The notes under the pieces were generated by a model, which searched no databases, was not told the origin of the DNA, and saw only the letters and a list, made by a program, of their open reading frames with translations. Positions 58,039 to 64,000 of a stretch of DNA of 64,000 bases are shown piece by piece. Source of the stretch: Oscillospiraceae bacterium (lineage in GTDB: Bacteria; Bacillota; Clostridia; Oscillospirales; Ruminococcaceae); contig SVMW01000002.1 of the NCBI GenBank assembly GCA_015067215.1, positions 1-64,000 of the forward strand, given 5' to 3'. Positions within the stretch are counted from its first letter, which is position 1. Each line of letters begins with the position of its first letter. The position numbers were made by a program, and so were the translations under genes.

Positions 58039-59349
58039 ATGGATTTGACAAGAAAACTGGTTGTGGACTGTCTTTTAAAGGTGGAAAGTTCAGGCTTTTC
58101 AAACCTTGTGCTTGCATCAGAAATTGACAGCCACAATCTTACAAATCAGGATAAAGCCTTTGCTACAAAATTGTTTTACGGAACAGTTGAAAGAAAACTG
58201 ACCCTAAACTATATTCTGCAGAAACAGCTTTCCAAGCCGATTGCAAAAATGGACAAGGAAGTTGTGGCAATTTTGCAGAGCGGGCTTTATCAGCTTTTAT
58301 ATATGCAATCGGTGCCTGATTATGCGGCAATAAACCAAGCAGTTGGACTGTGTCCTGTATTTAAAAAGACCAGTGCCAAGGGCTTGGTTAATGCTGTATT
58401 AAGGAAGTGTCAGAAATTTGACATTGAAAAGGAAGTTTTTAAAGACAGACTTACAGAACTGTCGGTAAAATATTCTGTCAATACCGATATTGTAAAAATT
58501 ATACTCAGGGATTATCCTGAAATTGCGGAAGATATCCTCAGAGGAATGTTTATTACACCTAAATTTACGGTAAAGATAAACACAACAAAAATTTCTGCGG
58601 ATAATTTCAGAAAACTGCTTATAGAAAGAGGGTTGTCCTATAACGACATGCCTTTCTGCGATGGTGTGGAAATTATCCACAGAGGCAGCGTTACTGACAT
58701 ACCGGGGTTTGCAGAAGGATATTTTTATGTACAGGGCATAACAAGCCAGTATGCAGTAAAGGCAGCAGATATACATAAAAATGACGACATTCTGGACCTT
58801 TGTGCTGCACCGGGGGGCAAAAGCTTTGCAGCTGCAGTAGAACTTGGCGGCAGCGGCAGTGTTACCAGCTGCGACCCTAACCCGTCAAGGCTTAAGCTTA
58901 TTCAGGACGGGGCAAAAAGACTTGGATTTGAAAATATAACTACAGTACAGAACAGCGGTGAGGTTTACAACGACAGCTTAAAACAGTATAATGTTATAAT
59001 CTGCGATGTGCCTTGTTCCGGCATAGGTATCATACCTAAAAAGCCTGATCTGAGATATAAGTCAATGGGTGATGTGGAAAATCTTGCGCAGCTGCAGTAT
59101 GAAATTCTGTCCACAGCATCCCGTTATTTAAAGGAAAACGGCACTATTGTCTATTCAACCTGCACCATTAATAAACAGGAAAACGAACAGGTGGTAGACA
59201 GATTTTTAAAAGAAAACACAAACTATAAACTTGAAAAACAGCATTGCCCTGTTGAAAATGTGATTAACAGTGATGAAAAGGTTACATTTTTATCACATTT
59301 GACAGGTTTCGACGGCTTTTTTGTAGCAGTGCTGAGAAAAATGTGGTAA
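58039..59349 (+). CDS. rsmB: 16S rRNA m5C967 methyltransferase RsmB
   Basis: A 436-residue RNA methyltransferase. The N-terminal 130 residues are a NusB-like RNA-binding domain (DKAFATKLFYGTVERKLTLNYIL, DYAAINQAV). The catalytic domain has the SAM motif DLCAAPGGKS near residue 255, CDVPCSGIGIIPKKPDLR with the product-release cysteine near 330, and STCTINKQENEQVV with the catalytic cysteine near 375. It methylates C967 of 16S rRNA. Starts 3 bases after the metallopeptidase gene. Confidence 0.95.
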   Translation: MDLTRKLVVDCLLKVESSGFSNLVLASEIDSHNLTNQDKAFATKLFYGTVERKLTLNYILQKQLSKPIAKMDKEVVAILQSGLYQLLYMQSVPDYAAINQAVGLCPVFKKTSAKGLVNAVLRKCQKFDIEKEVFKDRLTELSVKYSVNTDIVKIILRDYPEIAEDILRGMFITPKFTVKINTTKISADNFRKLLIERGLSYNDMPFCDGVEIIHRGSVTDIPGFAEGYFYVQGITSQYAVKAADIHKNDDILDLCAAPGGKSFAAAVELGGSGSVTSCDPNPSRLKLIQDGAKRLGFENITTVQNSGEVYNDSLKQYNVIICDVPCSGIGIIPKKPDLRYKSMGDVENLAQLQYEILSTASRYLKENGTIVYSTCTINKQENEQVVDRFLKENTNYKLEKQHCPVENVINSDEKVTFLSHLTGFDGFFVAVLRKMW

Positions 59350-59350
59350 A

Positions 59351-60376
59351 ATGGAAAGAGTAGATATTAAAAGCTTTGATATGGAACAGCTTTCGGAATA
59401 TGTGGTTTCACTGGGGCTTAAAAGCTTCAACGCCAAACAGATATATTCCTGGTTACATCAGAAAAATGCAGTTTCTTTTGATGAAATGTCCAACATTTCA
59501 AAACAGGCAAGGGAACTGCTTGGAGAAAACTGTTTCATTACAAACCTTGAAATTGCACAGAAGCAGGTTTCAAAGGATGGGACAATAAAATATCTTTATC
59601 GACTGCCGGACGGCAACTGCATCGAATCTGTTCTTATGAAATACGAACACGGCAACAGTATTTGTGTTTCGAGTCAGGTTGGATGCCGCATGGGCTGCAA
59701 ATTCTGTGCATCTACACAGGGCGGCAAGGTGAGAGACCTGCAGACAAGTGAAATTCTGTCACAGATTTATGCTACCGAAGCAGATACAGGTGAACGTATA
59801 AGCAATATTGTGCTTATGGGTATTGGTGAACCTCTTGATAATTTTGACAATGTAATTCATTTTATCAAGATTATATCCTCAAAGGAAGGCAAAAATATCA
59901 GTCAGAGAAGCATCAGTCTTTCCACCTGCGGTATTGTTCCTAAAATCTACGAACTTGCACAGCTTAAATTAGGCATAACCCTTTCCATTTCTTTGCATGC
60001 AACTACCAACGAAGCAAGAAAACGTACTATGCCTGTTACAAATGCTTATCCGCTGGAACAGCTTATGAAAGCATGCAGGGACTACACAAAAACAACAGGC
60101 CGCAGAATAAGTTTTGAATATGCAATGATAAAAGGCGAAAACGACACTCAGGAAGATGCTGTGCGTCTTTCAAAACTGCTCAGCGGTTTTATAAATCATG
60201 TGAACCTTATTCCTGTTAACCCTGTTGATGGCTCGCCATTTACACAGAGTGACGCAAAAATTATCAGAGATTTCCAACATAAGCTCACACAATTAAATGT
60301 CAACGCAACAATCAGACGCCGTCTCGGTCAGGATATTTCTGCCGCCTGCGGTCAGCTGAGAAACGAACACAGGTGA
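59351..60376 (+). CDS. rlmN: dual-specificity RNA methyltransferase RlmN
   Basis: A 341-residue radical SAM enzyme that methylates A2503 of 23S rRNA and A37 of tRNAs. The cluster motif is CRMGCKFCAST (CxxxCxxC, near residue 112), preceded by SICVSSQVG. The conserved region NIVLMGIGEPLDNFDNV follows near 155, and the C-terminus contains RRRLGQDISAACGQL with the second catalytic cysteine. One base separates it from rsmB. Confidence 0.96.
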   Translation: MERVDIKSFDMEQLSEYVVSLGLKSFNAKQIYSWLHQKNAVSFDEMSNISKQARELLGENCFITNLEIAQKQVSKDGTIKYLYRLPDGNCIESVLMKYEHGNSICVSSQVGCRMGCKFCASTQGGKVRDLQTSEILSQIYATEADTGERISNIVLMGIGEPLDNFDNVIHFIKIISSKEGKNISQRSISLSTCGIVPKIYELAQLKLGITLSISLHATTNEARKRTMPVTNAYPLEQLMKACRDYTKTTGRRISFEYAMIKGENDTQEDAVRLSKLLSGFINHVNLIPVNPVDGSPFTQSDAKIIRDFQHKLTQLNVNATIRRRLGQDISAACGQLRNEHR

Positions 60377-60380
60377 TTAA

Positions 60381-61103
60381 ATGAAAATTTCAGGGGCTAC
60401 CAACATTGGCAACCGAAGAAGTGAAAATCAGGACAAATATATAGCTGGCAGACTGCTTAACAATGTCAGCTTTGGCTTTGTGTGCGATGGAATGGGCGGC
60501 GTAAAAGGTGGCAAAATAGCCAGCGATTTACTTGCAAAATATATTGAAGACGCTTTATATGTCCACAATGAAAACAAAAACTTCAACGAAGAAAAAACTG
60601 TGCTTTCCGCAATAGAAGATGCCTGCAGGGCAATTTATAACCTTGGCGAGAAGAACAGTGAATATAAAGGTATGGGTACAACTGTTGCAGGGGTAACAGT
60701 CAACGGCAGTAAGTGCACTGTATACCACGCAGGAGACTCCCGTGTTTATATAGTAAGAGATTCAAAACTTGCACTGATAACCCGTGACCACTCGGTAGTA
60801 CAGGAACTGGTCTCTCAGGGAAAAATAACAGCAGAAGAAGCGGAAACGCATCCACAGCGTAATCTTATAACCCGTGCAGTAGGCGTTGAGGAAACTGTGC
60901 AGATAGATGTAGCAGAACTTGACGTTTTCCCGGGTGATATTATTCTTTGTACCACTGACGGACTCACAAATTTTATATCACCTCACGATATGGTGGCAAT
61001 TTTAACACAGCCAAATATATTCTCAATGCCGGATAAACTTATTCATAAGGCATTGGGAAATCAGTCTACAGATAATATTACTGCAGTAGTGCTGGCAATT
61101 TAA
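60381..61103 (+). CDS. prpC: PP2C-type Ser/Thr phosphatase (PrpC/Stp)
   Basis: A 240-residue protein phosphatase with the PPM/PP2C motifs: RSENQDKY at residues 13-20, VCDGMGGVKGG (near 34), GTTVAGV (near 93), YHAGDSRVYIVRD (near 113), and CTTDGLTNFI and DNITAVVL near the C-terminus. Its aspartates bind two Mn/Mg ions. It reverses phosphorylation by the kinase encoded immediately downstream, as in other Gram-positive bacteria. Confidence 0.96.
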   Translation: MKISGATNIGNRRSENQDKYIAGRLLNNVSFGFVCDGMGGVKGGKIASDLLAKYIEDALYVHNENKNFNEEKTVLSAIEDACRAIYNLGEKNSEYKGMGTTVAGVTVNGSKCTVYHAGDSRVYIVRDSKLALITRDHSVVQELVSQGKITAEEAETHPQRNLITRAVGVEETVQIDVAELDVFPGDIILCTTDGLTNFISPHDMVAILTQPNIFSMPDKLIHKALGNQSTDNITAVVLAI

Positions 61104-61112
61104 GGAGGCATA

Positions 61113-63128
61113 ATGGAGAATTATATAGGAAAGATTATTGACAATCGCTATGAAATTATCTCTCTCATAGGCGTTGGCGGTATGTCAAACGTTTATAAAG
61201 CTGTTGACAAGCAGACAGGTCAGGAAGTTGCAATTAAATTTCTCAAGGAAGAATTTTTTGAAAACGAAGAACTTGTAAGACGCTTTAAAAACGAAAGCAA
61301 GGCAATCAGTCTGCTTAACCACGAGTGTATTATCAAGGTTATTGACTTCAACATAACAGACAGCGAAAAATACTTAGTAGTAGAATATATCAAAGGTGTA
61401 ACACTTAAAGAGTTCATAGAAAACCGCGGCAAGCTTACATGGGAAGAAACACTGGTTTTTTCCAACATCATTCTGGGTGCACTTGGTCATGCCCATGAAA
61501 ACGGTGTTATCCACCGAGACCTTAAACCGCAGAATATTATGCTTACCCGTGAAGGTGAGCTTAAAATAATGGACTTTGGCATTGCAAGGCTTTCTACTGC
61601 AAATCAGAGAACAGTTACAGATAAAGCTATCGGTTCGGTGCATTATATCAGCCCTGAGCAGGTTCGTGGTCAGAACACAGATAACCGTTCTGACATTTAC
61701 AGCATCGGTATTATGATGTACGAAATGCTTACAGGCAAACTTCCGTTCCAGTCAGAAACAGCAGTTTCTGTTGCTTTGCAGCAGCTTTCAGAAGAAGCAC
61801 CGCCGATAAGCAACTATGCGGAAGGCGTGCCAAAGGGCATGGAACAGATTGTTATGAAAGCAATTGCAAAAGACCCTGAAAACAGATATCAGTCTGCAGG
61901 GGAAATGCGTGAAGATTTGCAGGAACTCAGGAAAAATCCTGCAGCTCTGTTTGATAACAGCTCAAAACAGTTTGAAGAACAGACTAAAACAGTAATGGTG
62001 AATACAGTGGCTAAAGAAAAGAAAAGCAAGGTTAAAGTGAAAAAAGGAAAACGTCTGCTTTTGCCTGTTATGGCAGGGCTGGCAACCGCTTTTGCTTTAA
62101 GTGCTGTTGTTGCAGTAACTCTTATTTTTAAAATGAGCGGTAATGCTCTGCTTTCCAACAAGCCGGAAATTGAACTTCCTAGTTTTGTTGGTATGACAGA
62201 AACACAGGTAAAGAAAAGCGGATATAACCTTAAATTTGAATATGAATATCAGTATAACGACGAGTTTGAAAAAGATGTTGTTTTTGCACAGACACCAAAA
62301 GCTCCTAGAACTGTAAAAGAAAACAGTACAGTTAAACTTAAGGTAAGTAAAGGTGTTATGACAAGCGAAATGCCTGACCTTAAAAACTTTACAAGGGCAG
62401 AAGCACAGAAAGTTCTTGAAGATCTTGGTGTAAATATAGCTGTTGATACAGTTGAGACTAAAGATGTTGTGGATGGCAATGTTGTAAAAACAGAACCTGA
62501 AGCAGGAGAACTGATCAAGAGCGGCAGCACAGTTACAATTTACATTGCAATTGATCAGGAAAAGAACACACGAGAAGTGCCTAATGTTGTCGGCAGTGCA
62601 GATCTTGCAACAGCAAGAAGAGCAATTACAGCTGCAGGTTTGCGTGTTGAAAACTACACACAGGCAGAAAGCTATGAACCTGTAGGCACAGTTATTGCAC
62701 AGACACCGGAAGCGGGCAAGGAACTCCCTGCAGGCAGCGGTATAACACTTGTTATCAGTTCCGGTCCACCAAAATGTCCGGATTGCGGTTCAACAGAACA
62801 TACAGTGCACCCTACATGTTCAGTATGTGGCTCCAAATCTCATACAGAACACCCAAAAACATGTGAAGTTTGCGGAAAAGAAGGACACGAAGCTAAAAAT
62901 GGTGAATGTCCAAAATGTAAACATGATTCTCTTGCAGAGGGTGAAACATGCAGTAACTGTAAAGACTATACAAAACCTGTGACAACTCCGGAAACAACAC
63001 CGACACCAACATGTCCGGATTGCGGTTCAACAGAACATCTTACACATCCGACACCTGCTCCTACAGAAACACCTGATGAAGGCGGTAATACTGAAAGCGG
63101 TTCAACAGGAGATTCAACAGGAGAATAA
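61113..63128 (+). CDS. prkC: PASTA-domain Ser/Thr kinase with exported Cys-rich tail
   Basis: A 671-residue transmembrane kinase. The kinase domain (residues 10-265) has IGVGGMSNVYKA, the catalytic loop HRDLKPQN and DFG. One helix (LLLPVMAGLATAFALSAVVAVTLIF, about 312-338) leads to three extracellular PASTA repeats (about 350-550) that sense muropeptides. Unusually, residues 555-640 carry six CxxC pairs with His (CPDCGSTEH twice, CSVCGSKSH, CEVCGKEGH, CPKC, CSNC) and a Thr/Pro/Gly/Ser-rich end. This zinc-ribbon-like tail lies outside the membrane, unlike typical PrkC. The gene follows prpC by 10 bases. Confidence 0.93.
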   Translation: MENYIGKIIDNRYEIISLIGVGGMSNVYKAVDKQTGQEVAIKFLKEEFFENEELVRRFKNESKAISLLNHECIIKVIDFNITDSEKYLVVEYIKGVTLKEFIENRGKLTWEETLVFSNIILGALGHAHENGVIHRDLKPQNIMLTREGELKIMDFGIARLSTANQRTVTDKAIGSVHYISPEQVRGQNTDNRSDIYSIGIMMYEMLTGKLPFQSETAVSVALQQLSEEAPPISNYAEGVPKGMEQIVMKAIAKDPENRYQSAGEMREDLQELRKNPAALFDNSSKQFEEQTKTVMVNTVAKEKKSKVKVKKGKRLLLPVMAGLATAFALSAVVAVTLIFKMSGNALLSNKPEIELPSFVGMTETQVKKSGYNLKFEYEYQYNDEFEKDVVFAQTPKAPRTVKENSTVKLKVSKGVMTSEMPDLKNFTRAEAQKVLEDLGVNIAVDTVETKDVVDGNVVKTEPEAGELIKSGSTVTIYIAIDQEKNTREVPNVVGSADLATARRAITAAGLRVENYTQAESYEPVGTVIAQTPEAGKELPAGSGITLVISSGPPKCPDCGSTEHTVHPTCSVCGSKSHTEHPKTCEVCGKEGHEAKNGECPKCKHDSLAEGETCSNCKDYTKPVTTPETTPTPTCPDCGSTEHLTHPTPAPTETPDEGGNTESGSTGDSTGE

Positions 63129-63143
63129 TTAAAAGAGTATTAT

Positions 63144-64000
63144 ATGAAAACCAATATTGTTTTAAAAAGCATAGGCGGCTTTTATTATATAAAAACCGAA
63201 GATGGAACAATTATAGAATGTAAAGCAAAGGGCAAGTTCAGAAAGCTTGCCCTTTCGCCGCTTGCAGGAGATATTGTTGAAACAGAATATGAACAGGGGA
63301 CAAATGTCATCACAAAAATTCACGACAGAAAAAATCAGTTTATACGTCCGCCTTTTGCAAACCTGGACTTGCTAATTCTGGTTATTTCCACAACTGAGCC
63401 TAACCCTAACTATTTTGTAATCGACAAGATGTGTGCAATTGCACACCATAAAGATGTGGAGGTTGCCATTGCAATTACAAAGGCAGACCTTGCACACTGC
63501 GGTGAAATTAAGGATATATACACCAAAGCAGGTTATCAGGTGTTTATTACAGGTGAGGAACAGACAGACCAGCTTGATGCGTTAAAAGCGTTGATGAAAG
63601 ACAAAGTATGCGCCTTTGCAGGAAACTCAGGTGTTGGCAAATCCACTTTGCTCAACCGCCTTTTTCCTGACCTTCAGCTGGAAACAAATGCAATCAGCCA
63701 GAAACTTGGTCGTGGCAAACATACCACCCGTCAGGTGGAAATTTTTGATATGGGAGACTGTATGGTTGCTGATACTCCGGGTTTTTCATCCATTGAACTT
63801 GACAGGGACAACTTTATTTCAAAATATGACCTGCCTTATGCATTTGTTGAATTTGCGGAACATCTTGATGGCTGCAAATTTGCCGATTGCAGCCATACAA
63901 CCGAAATAGGGTGCAGTGTAAAAAACGCGGTAGAAGCAGGCGAAATTTCACAATCACGTTATGACAGTTATGTAGCTTTGTATGAAAAGCAGAAACAGGT
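63144..64000 (+). CDS. rsgA: ribosome small-subunit GTPase RsgA (partial)
   Basis: 285 codons are visible before the right edge, so the C-terminus is missing and the gene is absent from the ORF track. An N-terminal OB fold is followed by a circularly permuted GTPase: the G4-like TKAD (AITKADLAH near residue 113) comes before G1 FAGNSGVGKSTLLN (near 158), G2/G3 RGKHTTRQVE and DTPGFSS (near 210). The zinc site begins CKFADCSHTTEIGCSV near 252. RsgA matures the 30S subunit. It starts 15 bases after prkC, with AAAAGAG upstream. Confidence 0.94.
   Translation, partial: MKTNIVLKSIGGFYYIKTEDGTIIECKAKGKFRKLALSPLAGDIVETEYEQGTNVITKIHDRKNQFIRPPFANLDLLILVISTTEPNPNYFVIDKMCAIAHHKDVEVAIAITKADLAHCGEIKDIYTKAGYQVFITGEEQTDQLDALKALMKDKVCAFAGNSGVGKSTLLNRLFPDLQLETNAISQKLGRGKHTTRQVEIFDMGDCMVADTPGFSSIELDRDNFISKYDLPYAFVEFAEHLDGCKFADCSHTTEIGCSVKNAVEAGEISQSRYDSYVALYEKQKQ

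Overview
The window looks like a chromosomal segment of a strictly anaerobic, low-GC Gram-positive bacterium of class Clostridia, most likely an Oscillospirales/Ruminococcaceae-type gut commensal. The evidence is AT-rich intergenic DNA, strong AGGAGG-type ribosome binding sites, TTGACA/TATAAT promoters, the Firmicutes yicC-remA-gmk-priA-def-fmt-rsmB-rlmN-prpC-prkC-rsgA gene order, ferredoxin-linked 2-oxoacid oxidation, and two sugar-uptake loci built on GPH symporters. The species assignment is inference; there is no rRNA gene here. I see no CRISPR array, prophage, transposase or plasmid gene.

Layout. 1-6.0 kb: three small membrane/DUF genes; an alanine/glycine:Na+ symporter behind a tandem glycine riboswitch; a wall-anchored 5'-nucleotidase; a small zinc-ribbon membrane protein; and a two-gene unit of a lone AlbA_2 domain with an atypical peptide deformylase. 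6.0-10.2 kb: a heterodimeric ABC exporter and its MarR repressor with a long palindromic operator. 10.4-14.2 kb: an oligo-1,6-glucosidase / GPH symporter / TraX operon. 14.3-16.7 kb: an uncharacterised TPR / DUF4037 nucleotidyltransferase / DUF4125 operon. 17-18.4 kb: a MATE exporter. 18.5-23.8 kb: AraC regulator, GPH symporter and GH2 beta-galactosidase-type enzyme. 24.8-28.0 kb: clpB downstream of an RHH regulator. 28.2-30.8 kb: a C39-like protein, an iron/heavy-metal membrane protein, and a PF04071/DUF2284/corrinoid adenosyltransferase unit. 30.8-35.9 kb: an amidohydrolase and an indolepyruvate:ferredoxin oxidoreductase / phenylacetate-CoA ligase / ACT operon for aromatic amino acid fermentation. 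36.6-40.7 kb: AraC plus a five-subunit flavin/iron-sulfur amino-acid-type dehydrogenase. 40.8-51.7 kb: deacetylase, ssrA (tmRNA) and smpB, FliB-like protein, uracil permease, GNAT, serine hydrolase, tRNA-fMet with a duplicated 3' remnant, Amidase_6 protein, Asp/Glu racemase, AI-2E family permease. 51.9-64 kb: one long co-directional housekeeping operon joining nucleotide metabolism, replication restart, N-terminal formyl/deformyl chemistry, rRNA methylation, Ser/Thr kinase/phosphatase signalling and ribosome assembly, running off the right edge inside rsgA.

How it fits together: the organism appears to import and hydrolyse short oligosaccharides (alpha-1,6-glucosides and beta-galactoside-type sugars). 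It also ferments amino acids through ferredoxin-reducing enzymes. The beta-galactosidase locus (19.9-23.8 kb) and the five-subunit dehydrogenase (37.4-40.7 kb) use C-ending codons much more than their neighbours, suggesting strong expression. The points most worth a second look are the exported Cys-rich zinc-ribbon tail on the PASTA kinase, the AlbA_2/atypical deformylase pair, the RHH-clpB operon with repeated operator-like motifs, the DUF4037/DUF4125/TPR cluster, the PF04071/DUF2284 corrinoid cluster, the split amino-acid dehydrogenase, the tRNA-fMet remnant, and the absence of rpoZ and coaBC from the gmk-priA junction.
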